A stretch of 64,000 nt of DNA from Exiguobacterium sp. Helios (GTDB taxonomy: Bacteria; Bacillota; Bacilli; Exiguobacteriales; Exiguobacteriaceae), in NCBI RefSeq assembly GCF_014524545.1, contig NZ_CP053557.1:645501-709500 (forward strand), read 5' to 3'. Shown one piece after another: positions 41,089 to 49,470 of the stretch; within the stretch, counting starts at the first letter, position 1, and each line of letters begins with the position of its first letter. The translations under genes were made by a program, and so were the position numbers. Below the pieces are notes generated by a model. It made no database searches and was not told the DNA's origin. It saw only the letters and a program-made list of their open reading frames with translations.

Positions 41089-41842
41089 AGAAGGAAATGG
41101 TTTCACCGTCATCCGGGATGAGGAAATGTGCGGACAGATGATGAGCGGCCAGAAAGTCGGCAATCATATCGCGGCGCAGGAGACAATGGTTGACGGACTC
41201 GAGATGCGAGACGATGATCGTGGCTTCAGCCGCCGCTTCATGAACAGCAAGCAGATCACGCTGGGACATCGTAATCGGTTCGCCGGTCAGGAATTGTGCA
41301 GCACCACTGTTGACGATGATGATATCCGGCGCATGTTGTTCGATTGCCTTCGCGACTTCATCACACCAAATCGTGTCACCGGTGATATAGAGCGTCGGTT
41401 CGTCAGGATGTTTCAAGACGAGACCGGACACCGTACCCATCCGTTGACCGATTTCACCGACACCGTGTTGTCCCGACGTATGGGAGACACGGATATCACC
41501 GAGCGACAGTCCGTTCTCAAACGAAGATACATTCGTGAACCCGGATTCGCGGATCGTGGCCGCATCCGACTCATTTTGTGCATAAAGCGAAATTTGTTTC
41601 GGTAACACTTCTTTTGCCGTCTCGTCAAAATGGTCGGCATGCAGATGGGTGACGAAAATCGCGTCCGGATCAAGTAACGTTGCGATATCGACCGGTAAGT
41701 CGACGAGCGGGTTCGGAACGGCATTAGGTGTGTGACCAAACGGCGGTAAGGTTCCTTTTTCACCGAGAAACGGATCGATTAAAAATACTTGATTGGCATA
41801 AGTAACGACGAGTGTCGCATTACGGATCTGTTGAATATCCAC
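41087..41842 (-). CDS. Metallo-beta-lactamase-fold hydrolase (UlaG-like)
   Basis: A 251-residue MBL-fold protein with the dinuclear zinc motif THLHADH, further ligands in HTSGQHG and YITGDTIW, and a terminal HLESVNHCLL. It belongs to the L-ascorbate-6-phosphate lactonase/UPF0173-like branch of small-molecule hydrolases; the substrate is unknown. Its stop lies inside the shared terminator. Confidence 0.83.
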   Translation of the reverse strand: MDIQQIRNATLVVTYANQVFLIDPFLGEKGTLPPFGHTPNAVPNPLVDLPVDIATLLDPDAIFVTHLHADHFDETAKEVLPKQISLYAQNESDAATIRESGFTNVSSFENGLSLGDIRVSHTSGQHGVGEIGQRMGTVSGLVLKHPDEPTLYITGDTIWCDEVAKAIEQHAPDIIIVNSGAAQFLTGEPITMSQRDLLAVHEAAAEATIIVSHLESVNHCLLRRDMIADFLAAHHLSAHFLIPDDGETISF

Positions 41843-41910
41843 AGGCAGTCTTCCTTTCGGGTTGGGAATGTTTCACTGTTCGTTCATTTCCCATTCAGAC
41901 GCCGGACTAA

Positions 41911-42420
41911 TCATATCTGCTCGTCGATCGTTTTCGGAAGCAACTTTTCCATCGCCAGGACATCGACATAATACCCGTTGAGCATACCCTGTTCCTTAAA
42001 TGTTCCAACAATCCGGAAACCGGACCGGATGTACAGTTTTTGACCGAGTCTGTTAAACGGAAACGTAAACAGAATCAACTTGTGGAACCCTTGCGTAATC
42101 GCGTGTTCTTCAATGACATGGAGCAGCTGACGCCCGATGCCTTGTCCGCGGTGGGTCCGGGTGATGTAGACCGACAGTTCACCGACCGATTGATAGACGG
42201 GGCGCGGATTGTAGGGGTCAAGTGAGATGAAGCCAAGGATCGTCGTTCCTTCATACGCTACAAACCCGGCATAGCGGGGTGTCCGTTCCTGATACCAGTC
42301 CTGCATGAAAGATAATTCCTTGGTATCCGTTTCAAGCGTCGCGATCCGATCTTCGATGCCTTCGTTATAGATGTCGAGGATGTCTTGTAAATCAGCTTCT
42401 TGGACAGGACGAATCATCAT
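41911..42420 (-). CDS. GNAT-family N-acetyltransferase (phosphinothricin-acetyltransferase-like)
   Basis: A 169-residue acetyltransferase: MIRPVQEADLQDILDIYNEGIEDRIATLETD is typical of the PAT group, and RTHRGQGIGRQLL is the acetyl-CoA loop. Such enzymes acetylate small amines such as methionine sulfoximine; the substrate here is unknown. GGAGGT lies seven bases before the ATG at 42420, so the longer TTG start at 42435 is rejected. Confidence 0.85.
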   Translation of the reverse strand: MMIRPVQEADLQDILDIYNEGIEDRIATLETDTKELSFMQDWYQERTPRYAGFVAYEGTTILGFISLDPYNPRPVYQSVGELSVYITRTHRGQGIGRQLLHVIEEHAITQGFHKLILFTFPFNRLGQKLYIRSGFRIVGTFKEQGMLNGYYVDVLAMEKLLPKTIDEQI

Positions 42421-42510
42421 ACACGTGACCTCCAATTCAAAAGAGTCTTTTCTTCATTATATAGGAGGAAACGAAAACAAGCGGTATGTTTGTAAGATAG
42501 GAATGGAGCA

Positions 42511-42546
42511 GAAAAAAACAGACAGCCGGATGGACCGGGCCGTCTG
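42511..42546 (-). terminator. Terminator of the mtnWXBD operon
   Basis: On the minus strand CAGACGGCCCGG pairs with CCGGCTGTCTG and is followed by seven Ts. Confidence 0.85.
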
Positions 42547-42562
42547 CTATTCGGATGTTTCC

Positions 42563-43102
42563 TCAGTTTGTAGTTTCGATCGGATCTTTTTCATAAATTG
42601 GAACCCAACCATCCGTTGTCACGAAAATCCGGACCGCAACGACTTGGCGATCGTCCTGTAGTGTGAAGTAATGACGTGTATTGACGGGAACGGAAATCAA
42701 ATCTCCGGGGTTCAGTTCAATGTTGTAATAGCCGACTTCGTCGTCCTGGATCGCAAAGACGCCGTGACCGCTGACGATGAACCGGACTTCGTCATCCGTA
42801 TGGTGGTGCTCTTTTTGGAAGTTGACGAGCAACTCATCCAAGTTCGGTGTCGCATCGGACAGTGAGATGATATCGGCCGTCTGGTAGCCGCGGCGTTCCG
42901 AGACGTCCGTAATTTCCGGCTCGAACGTATCGAGAATCGTTTGTTTGTCCGCGTCCGTCAGCGTATAGGTGTCGACCAGTTCTGCCGGGAGTTTCGAGAC
43001 ATCCCATTGTTCATACAGGACACCACGTGAAGAAAGAAAAGCGGAAACCTCGTTTTGATCCGTATACCGTTCGTTTGTCTGTTGGAAAAGTACTGTTGCC
43101 AT
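42563..43102 (-). CDS. mtnD: Acireductone dioxygenase
   Basis: This metal-dependent cupin of the methionine salvage pathway converts acireductone and O2 to 4-methylthio-2-oxobutyrate and formate (Fe form). The 179 residues include the metal-binding EHHHTDDEVRFIVSG and the second His in NTRHYF. It is the last gene of the leftward mtn operon, 15 bases after mtnB, and followed by a strong terminator. Confidence 0.94.
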   Translation of the reverse strand: MATVLFQQTNERYTDQNEVSAFLSSRGVLYEQWDVSKLPAELVDTYTLTDADKQTILDTFEPEITDVSERRGYQTADIISLSDATPNLDELLVNFQKEHHHTDDEVRFIVSGHGVFAIQDDEVGYYNIELNPGDLISVPVNTRHYFTLQDDRQVVAVRIFVTTDGWVPIYEKDPIETTN

Positions 43103-43117
43103 TTTAAATTCCTCCTT

Positions 43118-43738
43118 TTAATGAATCGCCTGTCGGCACGTTTGCAGTTTTAACGTGTAGCTGAATAAAAATTCAAAGGCTTCCAACTGTTTTTTCGCTT
43201 CAAAGGCAGTCGGTGCCCAGACGGTGATCCCGTGATTGCGAATCAGGACGGCACCGCTTTCCGTTTTTACATGCCTGGCAAACACTGCGGCAAGAGTCGG
43301 GATATCCGCATGGTTCTCAATAACCGGTACGACGACTTCCGCATCTTCTTCCCAGCGGCCGAGTGCCTTGATGATTTCCTGACCGGTAAACCGGATTTCC
43401 CCGCGGTCTCCGTAGAGTTCTGAAATGACATTGTTGTCGACGGTATGGACGTGAAGCGAGCAGCCGGCCGACGTCCGGTTAAACACCTCGACATGAAGTA
43501 AGGTCTCAGCAGACGGACGTCCGTTTTGTTCGCCGATCAATTGACCGGTCGCGTCAACATGGACGAAATCGTTCGGCGTGTCCTGCCGTTTATCTTTGCC
43601 GCTGGCTGTCACAAGAAATTCCGTCGGACTGCTGTTCGTTCGAATGGCGAGGTTACCGCTCGTGCCGGGAAACCAGTCGCGTACGGCGAACTCCTGCTTG
43701 ATGGCGCGGAGTTCTTCGTATCGTTTCAAGAATGTCAT
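43118..43738 (-). CDS. mtnB: Methylthioribulose-1-phosphate dehydratase
   Basis: A 206-residue zinc class II aldolase-like enzyme that dehydrates methylthioribulose-1-phosphate. The zinc ligands are in [10 protein letters not shown] and [11 protein letters not shown], with the catalytic Glu in [10 protein letters not shown]. It overlaps mtnX by four bases. Confidence 0.93.
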   Translation of the reverse strand: MTFLKRYEELRAIKQEFAVRDWFPGTSGNLAIRTNSSPTEFLVTASGKDKRQDTPNDFVHVDATGQLIGEQNGRPSAETLLHVEVFNRTSAGCSLHVHTVDNNVISELYGDRGEIRFTGQEIIKALGRWEEDAEVVVPVIENHADIPTLAAVFARHVKTESGAVLIRNHGITVWAPTAFEAKKQLEAFEFLFSYTLKLQTCRQAIH

Positions 43739-44394
43739 GCATGCACCCCCGTGGTCTGTAAGTGTTTGACGATGTCATAAAACGTTTCAAACGGCGTATA
43801 GGGAATACCGTGCTGTTCACAGAGTGTTATCAGATAATCCCGGGCATAGACGTGATCAGCCTTTTTCGCCAGTTCAAAATCCGTCACGGAATCGCCGATT
43901 GCGATGATCGAATCGCCGTCCTGCTTCAACTTCCGGGCGATTGACGTTTTACAACAGCCGCATTGATTGTTGCATGCCGCATCGCAAGCGTGTGGCCATT
44001 CAATCCGGACCGTCTCTTCACTGAAGTCACTGCCGTTGCAGTAAATCGTTTCATCTGTCAGTAAATCGGCAAGAATCGGTTGGACAAAAAAGTCAATCCC
44101 GCCGCTGACAATCGCAAAGTCGATTCCGTTTGATTTGGCAAAGGCGAGTAAGGTGTCGAAGCCGGGACGGATGACTGCCCGATTAATCAAAAAATCGATA
44201 TACTCCTGTTTTCGATCTGAGGGCAACAATCGGAACATCTGTCCGACCCCGGACCGGATCGACAGCGAACGGTCGAGCACACCTTTTTTTAATGGTTCAA
44301 ATGCTTCTTGCGGGGCAAACTCTTTCATCAAGGCGATGATGTTGTCGTGTTCCGTCACCGTGCCGTCGAAGTCACATAAAATCCGAGTCGTCAT
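43735..44394 (-). CDS. mtnX: 2-hydroxy-3-keto-5-methylthiopentenyl-1-phosphate phosphatase
   Basis: A HAD-family phosphatase of 219 residues: nucleophile motif [12 protein letters not shown], motif III region near SIARKLKQ and motif [18 protein letters not shown]. Together with MtnW it replaces the fused MtnC enolase-phosphatase, the Bacillus-type arrangement. Four-base overlaps with both mtnW and mtnB show tight coupling. Confidence 0.93.
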   Translation of the reverse strand: MTTRILCDFDGTVTEHDNIIALMKEFAPQEAFEPLKKGVLDRSLSIRSGVGQMFRLLPSDRKQEYIDFLINRAVIRPGFDTLLAFAKSNGIDFAIVSGGIDFFVQPILADLLTDETIYCNGSDFSEETVRIEWPHACDAACNNQCGCCKTSIARKLKQDGDSIIAIGDSVTDFELAKKADHVYARDYLITLCEQHGIPYTPFETFYDIVKHLQTTGVHA

Positions 44395-45581
44395 TTCGTG
44401 ATCCCCCAGGCGTCAAGGGCGACCCGTAATTCTTCCTGCCGCGTTGCGGCACTTGTCAGCGATTCTCCGGTCAGTGCGGCGTCGAGCGCCTGACGGAATG
44501 CAAGGACACCGGCCGCTGCCCCTTGCGGATGACCGTGAACGCCGCCTCCGGCATTGATGACCGAATCGGTACCGAAATCACGGACGAGCTGAGCGACGAG
44601 GCCGGGATGGATGCCGGCGGACGGAACCGGCAGAATCGTCTTCGTTTCTCCGATTCGCGTCGCTTCAACGGCGATCCCGCGGGCCAAATCTTTGGCGAGT
44701 GCAACGTTACCATAGGGAGACGGGAACAATGTCAAGTCAGCACCGGCCAGTCGGGGTAACGTTCCAAGCAGAACAGGAGCCGAAATACCGTATTCAGGAC
44801 TTGCGATCAAGGCACCGCTTAAGGCCGGGTGATTAAAAATCGGGACGGAAATGTCCGCATCGGCAGCCAACTCGCGCAGGACATCGAGTCCGTATGTAAA
44901 CGTGTTGAGCAGGAAGGCCGTGGCACCTGCTTCAATCAGGCGTTTTGCCTGTTCCTTCAAGCCGAAGACGGGACCGCTTAACGTAATCGCATAAAGCGCC
45001 CGTTTGCCGGTGCGTTCATAATGGGCGTCGAGGACTTCCCGTCCGATCCGTGCCCGGTCGAGTGCCGGCGTCAACGGATTGTCGTATAGAATCTCATCAT
45101 CTTTAACGAGATCGATGCCGCCCGCGAGCTGTGCTTCGAGTTGTTCCCGTAAAAAGACGAGGTCCCGTCCGATGACTCCTTTAAATATGCTCATCAACAG
45201 GGGACGGTCATGGACCTGAATCAATTGACGGACTCCTTCAATCCCGAATTTGGCACCGGGAAAGTCGTTCGTGAATGACGGGGGAAGCTGTAAGTCGGTT
45301 AACTTGATTTGTCCATCGAGCGACAGTTTACCGAAGACCGTCGTTAAGATAGCGGAAAAGTCCCGTGAGACGTTGTGTTCCGGATAACGGATCGTAATGT
45401 AACCTTTGCCGTCATGTTCTTCTGTATGGACGACCTGTCCTTTAAAGGATTCCAGTTGTTGTTGTTCCAAGTGATTTAAATCGGTCCATGAACCGACCGT
45501 CAGACCGAGCGCGATTTGCTCTGCCCGTTTCGGCAACTGATCGGTCGTTCCGAGTTGGTATGTTGCGGTAATGTACGCCAT
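44391..45581 (-). CDS. mtnW: 2,3-diketo-5-methylthiopentyl-1-phosphate enolase (RuBisCO-like protein)
   Basis: A 396-residue RuBisCO-like protein that enolises diketo-methylthiopentyl-phosphate. The Mg-binding lysine/acid region GGIDLVKDDEILYDNPLTP is clear, as is GVHGHPQGAAAGVLAFRQA in the phosphate loop area. It is the first gene after the leftward SAM riboswitch. It is not a carbon-fixing RuBisCO, since several carboxylase residues are replaced as in Bacillus MtnW. Confidence 0.94.
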   Translation of the reverse strand: MAYITATYQLGTTDQLPKRAEQIALGLTVGSWTDLNHLEQQQLESFKGQVVHTEEHDGKGYITIRYPEHNVSRDFSAILTTVFGKLSLDGQIKLTDLQLPPSFTNDFPGAKFGIEGVRQLIQVHDRPLLMSIFKGVIGRDLVFLREQLEAQLAGGIDLVKDDEILYDNPLTPALDRARIGREVLDAHYERTGKRALYAITLSGPVFGLKEQAKRLIEAGATAFLLNTFTYGLDVLRELAADADISVPIFNHPALSGALIASPEYGISAPVLLGTLPRLAGADLTLFPSPYGNVALAKDLARGIAVEATRIGETKTILPVPSAGIHPGLVAQLVRDFGTDSVINAGGGVHGHPQGAAAGVLAFRQALDAALTGESLTSAATRQEELRVALDAWGITK

Positions 45582-45616
45582 ATGAATCGTCTCTCCCTTA
45601 TTGAAAAATACAAAAA

Positions 45617-45643
45617 TGGTCCCTCGTCAATGACAAGAGACCA
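45617..45643 (-). terminator. Expression-platform terminator of the mtnW SAM riboswitch
   Basis: On the minus strand TGGTCTCTTGTC pairs with GACGAGGGACCA (loop ATT), followed by TTTTTGTATTTTT. Confidence 0.85.
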
Positions 45644-45662
45644 TGAAAAATTGCGCGTGGAC

Positions 45663-45761
45663 TCTTATCTGTCAGCGTATTAGCTGCAAGAATTAGCACC
45701 GTGCCAAGTGGTCGGTTGCTGCGACATCGTAGGGCTCGTCCCTCCGTCTGCTCTTGATAAG
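45663..45761 (-). promoter_or_regulatory. SAM-I riboswitch upstream of mtnWXBD
   Basis: The minus strand reads CTTATCAAGAGCAGACGGAG ... GCAGCAACCGACC ... CACGGTGCTAATTCTTGC ... AGATAAG, an S-box aptamer with all conserved blocks. Confidence 0.93.
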
Positions 45762-45971
45762 AATTGGATGAAATTGTGAAATCTAATTGCAATTTTTACA
45801 TGAGATCCATCACTTGTCAAACTATATTTTGAAAATTTATTTTTTTGAAAATACTTCTTCTATAGACGGTTCCGTTTTTGAATCCGTTTCACTAAAAATT
45901 GGAATTGACAGACGGCCAGCAACGCACGTAGTATTCAAATCAACATCAAATCACATGACAACTACATATGA

Positions 45972-46074
45972 CTCTTATCGTGAGTTGGCAGAGGGAATTG
46001 GCCCGAAGACGCCGCAGCAACCGACCATCCGGCACGGTGCTACATCCAACAGACATTCGTCTGAGAGATAAGAG
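45972..46074 (+). promoter_or_regulatory. SAM-I riboswitch upstream of mtnKA and the ABC importer
   Basis: CTCTTATCGTGAGTTGGCAG ... AATTGGCCC-GAAGACGCC-GCAGCAACCGACC ... GGCACGGTGCTACATCC ... GAGATAAGAG has the full S-box conserved set. Confidence 0.93.
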
Positions 46075-46091
46075 GACGGAGTATTCTGCCG

Positions 46092-46125
46092 CGCCTCTTT
46101 TCTTTGACGAAAAGAGGCGTTTTTT
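46092..46125 (+). terminator. Expression-platform terminator of the mtnK SAM riboswitch
   Basis: CGCCTCTTTT pairs with AAAAGAGGCG and is followed by six Ts. Confidence 0.9.
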
Positions 46126-46152
46126 CGTGTGATCAACAAGGAGGAAACCAGA

Positions 46153-47322
46153 ATGGGATACCAAGCATTTACAGTACAGGACGCGATTGAACGGGTCCGG
46201 ACACTCGGATTAATCGGCAATGAACCGGTGACGGCAGAAGAGATCGGGGACGGGAATTTAAATCTCGTTTTCCGGATTCAGGAAGGAGAAAAACGGCTGA
46301 TTTTAAAGCAGGCGTTGCCATATGCGAAAGTCGTCGGGGAAAGCTGGCCGCTGTCGCTCGAACGGGCCTGGATTGAACAATCGGCCTTAAAAGAATTCGC
46401 AAAAGTCGCTGTTCCTTTCGTTCCGCACGTCTACCATGCGAGCAAGGAAGAAGCGTTTACGGTGATGGAGGATTTGTCGCATTTAACGATCGCCCGGACC
46501 GGCTTGCTCGAAGGGGAAAAGTATCCGTTACTCGCGGAACACATCGGTTCGTACCTGGCGCGGACACTGTTTTATACGTCGGATTTTGCGCTTGGACCGG
46601 TCGCGAAAAAACAAGTGGCGCGGAACTACTACAATCCGGATCTCTGTGATATCACGGAAAAATTGATCTTCACAGACCCGTTTTATGATGCGGAAACGAA
46701 TGCGATTGAAGCAGGCCTCGAAGCGGAAGCGGTTCGGTTATGGCAGGATGCAGAACTGAAACGCGAAGTCGCGAAACTGGAAACACTGTTCATCACAAAA
46801 GGTGATGCATTATTGCACGGTGACTTACATACCGGAAGTATTTTTGCTTCAGCCGATGAAACGAAAGTCATCGATCCCGAGTTCGCCTTTTACGGACCGT
46901 TTGGTTTTGATGTCGGACAATTCATCGCCCATCTCTGCTTTGCCGCGTATCCAAACTATGCCGAGTTACGGGATGGACGGGTGAAGGATATCGATACGTT
47001 TTGGCTGACCTTTGCGTCGACGTTCAAAGCATTATGGGAACGCGAAGCGGTAGAGCCGTTCCGTTCGGCGGGCGGACTTGTCGACGATGTCCTCAGTACG
47101 ATTTTACAGGACGCACTGGGCTTTGCCGGTTGTGAGTTGATCCGGCGGACGATTGGATTGGCACCGGTTGCGGACCTCGAGAACATCACGGACGCGGGGG
47201 AACGACTTGAGCGGAAACGTCATGCGTTACGTCTTGGAGTGGCATTGATCAAACGCCGGACCGAATGCAAGACGTTCACCGATTTACGGAACTTCGATTT
47301 GACGGAGGAACTCAGCCGATGA
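46153..47322 (+). CDS. mtnK: 5-methylthioribose kinase
   Basis: A 389-residue kinase of the choline-kinase-like fold that phosphorylates methylthioribose. Key segments are IGDGNLNLVFRI (G-loop), ALLHGDLHTGSIFA (catalytic Asp) and KVIDPEFAFYGPFGFDVGQF. AAGGAGGAAACCAGA selects the ATG at 46153. Its stop overlaps the mtnA start (ATGA). As methylthioribose can come from outside, the importer genes downstream make sense. Confidence 0.95.
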   Translation: MGYQAFTVQDAIERVRTLGLIGNEPVTAEEIGDGNLNLVFRIQEGEKRLILKQALPYAKVVGESWPLSLERAWIEQSALKEFAKVAVPFVPHVYHASKEEAFTVMEDLSHLTIARTGLLEGEKYPLLAEHIGSYLARTLFYTSDFALGPVAKKQVARNYYNPDLCDITEKLIFTDPFYDAETNAIEAGLEAEAVRLWQDAELKREVAKLETLFITKGDALLHGDLHTGSIFASADETKVIDPEFAFYGPFGFDVGQFIAHLCFAAYPNYAELRDGRVKDIDTFWLTFASTFKALWEREAVEPFRSAGGLVDDVLSTILQDALGFAGCELIRRTIGLAPVADLENITDAGERLERKRHALRLGVALIKRRTECKTFTDLRNFDLTEELSR

Positions 47323-48368
47323 GCCAATTCGTCCAAAGCATCATCTATGACAACGGGACGGTGACGATTTTGGATCAGACCCGGCTCCCGGAAGAAGAAC
47401 GATACGAGGTTATCCATGACTTGGCGCAAGCGATTGACGCCATCAAACAATTACGTGTCCGCGGTGCCCCGGCCATCAGCCTGTTCGGCGGCTTCATCCT
47501 TGTGCAGGAAGCATTCCGCCGGACGACAGGGTCACTTTCTGAAGCGAAACAGGAACTGTTGACGGTGTCGGCCCAATTGCTCGCAACCCGGCCGACGGCG
47601 GTCAATTTGCGGAACGTGCTTGATGAGCTGAATCAAATTATTGTCTCGAGTACGGCGCTTGCCGAGTTACCAAAACGGTTGGAACAAAAGGCGCTCGAAC
47701 TGTATGAAACGGATGCCAAGACATCCCGGCAAATCGGGATCCACGCATTGGAATTATTTGAGTCCGGTGACCGGGTTCTGACGATTTGTAATGCCGGATC
47801 GATTGCGACAGCGGCTTACGGGACGGCACTTGCCCCGTTTTATCTCGCGAAAGAACAGGAAATTCTGCTCTCCGTTTATGCATCGGAAACGCGGCCGTTA
47901 CTGCAGGGAGCGCGTCTGACGACATGGGAACTGCAACGGGCCGGTATTGACGTGACCTTGATTACCGATAATATGGTCGCCCATACCATCAAAGAAAAAA
48001 ACATCACCGCCATCATCGTCGGTGCCGACCGGATTACCCGAAACGGGGATACCGCGAATAAAATCGGGACGTTTCAACTGGCGTTACTGGCCCGTGCTTT
48101 CGGGATTCCGTTTTATGTCGCGGCACCCCTTTCGACCTTTGATTTGACGAGCTTGTCGGGAGACGAGATTGAGATTGAAGAACGCGATGCCCGTGAAGTG
48201 ACGCAATTCGCAGGGAAAGCAACGGCGCCGGCCGGTGTGGCCGTCTTTAATCCGGCGTTTGACGTGACACCGCACGAATTGATCACGGCAATCATTACGG
48301 AACTGGGAGTCATCAAGCATCCGTCCGTCGAAACGATCGAGCAGACAATCGGACAACAAATACGTTAA
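47319..48368 (+). CDS. mtnA: Methylthioribose-1-phosphate isomerase
   Basis: A 349-residue aldose-ketose isomerase of the eIF2B-alpha-like family. LRVRGAPAISLFGGF, TICNAGSIATAAYGTALAPF with the catalytic cysteine, and VGADRITRNGDTANKIGT with the catalytic Asp are present. The frame is open 18 codons upstream within mtnK, but the ATG in the ATGA overlap is the family start. Confidence 0.95.
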   Translation: MSQFVQSIIYDNGTVTILDQTRLPEEERYEVIHDLAQAIDAIKQLRVRGAPAISLFGGFILVQEAFRRTTGSLSEAKQELLTVSAQLLATRPTAVNLRNVLDELNQIIVSSTALAELPKRLEQKALELYETDAKTSRQIGIHALELFESGDRVLTICNAGSIATAAYGTALAPFYLAKEQEILLSVYASETRPLLQGARLTTWELQRAGIDVTLITDNMVAHTIKEKNITAIIVGADRITRNGDTANKIGTFQLALLARAFGIPFYVAAPLSTFDLTSLSGDEIEIEERDAREVTQFAGKATAPAGVAVFNPAFDVTPHELITAIITELGVIKHPSVETIEQTIGQQIR

Positions 48369-48387
48369 ACAGACTGGGGAGATCGAA

Positions 48388-49470
48388 ATGAAAAAATTAG
48401 CATTTGCGGTACTTGCACCGGCGGTCTTGCTGGCTGCTTGCGCCAATAGCGAAGCGACACCGACGAAAAAAATCAGTGGTGTACCGGAAAGTGTCCAGGG
48501 AGACGTCAAAATTGCCGTTATCCGCAATCTGGCATCCGATGACCATACGAAACAGTTTTTGGACGGAGCTCGTTCGGAAGGGGAAGCGCTCGGTTTTCAG
48601 GTTAACACGTTCATCTCGGAAGGCAATGACGTCAAATTCAAGGAACTCGTCGCCCAAGCCGTCCAACAGGATTATGACGGACTGATCATCTCGCACGGAA
48701 AAGAGGATTATGCCTACGACATGATCAAACCGGCAATCGACAAAGGAATCAAAGTCGTGACGTTCGATACAGTGACAAAGAAAAAGGACCAGACGTTAAA
48801 AGGCATCACGGAAACGTTCCAGGATGATCATAAACTGGCACAGCTTTCACTCGATGAAGTAACGAAAGTCAAAGACGATCAGCCGGTCCGGGTCATCAAA
48901 CTGTGGTTCGGTCCGGGATTTGCCCCGCTTGACCGCCGTCAGGAAATCTACAAGACATACGAAGCAGACGGAAAAATTAAAACGCTTGAAACAGTCGGAC
49001 CAACGAACTTCCAGGATGTCCAAGGCGATATTGCGGCGAAGATGAACGCGATTCTCGCCAAATATCCGAAAGGAAGTATCGATGCCGTCTGGGGTGCTTG
49101 GGATGAAGTCGCCAAAGGAGCCTATAAATCCTTAAAGGATAACAAACGTCAGGAGATTCCGTTGATTTCAATCGACGTTTCGAACCAGGACATCAATCTG
49201 ATGCGTGAAAAGGGCAGTAACTGGGTGTCGACGAGTGCCGTCGATCCGCATTTGATCGGACAGACGGATATGCGTCTGCTGGCGAAAAAGCTGGCCGGGG
49301 AAAACACACCGGACACTTTTGACCTAGACGCTAAACTGGTCGAACAAAAAGCACTGAAAGTCGATACGACGATGTACAATCTCGATACGATCATCAAAGG
49401 CTGGAGTACGTCCGAAAAGTTCAATGAACCGTGGATGGAAAAACTGCGGAAAGCGAATGACGGGAAATGA
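48388..49470 (+). CDS. Sugar-type ABC importer, substrate-binding lipoprotein (probable methylthioribose)
   Basis: A 360-residue lipoprotein: signal peptide with lipobox LLAAC (lipidated Cys18) and a periplasmic-binding-protein type I fold as in ribose/galactose binding proteins (VKIAVIRNLASDDHTKQFLDGARSEGEALGF, IDAVWGAWDEVAKGAY). It lies 19 bases after mtnA, within the transcript controlled by a SAM riboswitch. The likely ligand is therefore 5-methylthioribose, a pentose-like molecule; this is inferred from context. Confidence 0.85.
   Translation: MKKLAFAVLAPAVLLAACANSEATPTKKISGVPESVQGDVKIAVIRNLASDDHTKQFLDGARSEGEALGFQVNTFISEGNDVKFKELVAQAVQQDYDGLIISHGKEDYAYDMIKPAIDKGIKVVTFDTVTKKKDQTLKGITETFQDDHKLAQLSLDEVTKVKDDQPVRVIKLWFGPGFAPLDRRQEIYKTYEADGKIKTLETVGPTNFQDVQGDIAAKMNAILAKYPKGSIDAVWGAWDEVAKGAYKSLKDNKRQEIPLISIDVSNQDINLMREKGSNWVSTSAVDPHLIGQTDMRLLAKKLAGENTPDTFDLDAKLVEQKALKVDTTMYNLDTIIKGWSTSEKFNEPWMEKLRKANDGK

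Larger units (their letters stand above)
45582..46152. other. Divergent regulatory region of the methionine salvage locus
   Basis: The 571 bases hold no protein gene. They carry two divergent SAM-I riboswitches with terminators and two promoters: leftward TTGACA (45820-45815) with AAAAAT 17 bases on, rightward TTGACA (45905-45910) with TAGTAT 18 bases on (45929-45934). About 85 AT-rich bases separate the two promoters. Confidence 0.85.

Noticed and set aside
44391-45581. RuBisCO large subunit (carbon fixation)
   Set aside because: Operon context (mtnX, mtnB, mtnD, SAM riboswitch) and replaced residues identify the RuBisCO-like enolase MtnW.
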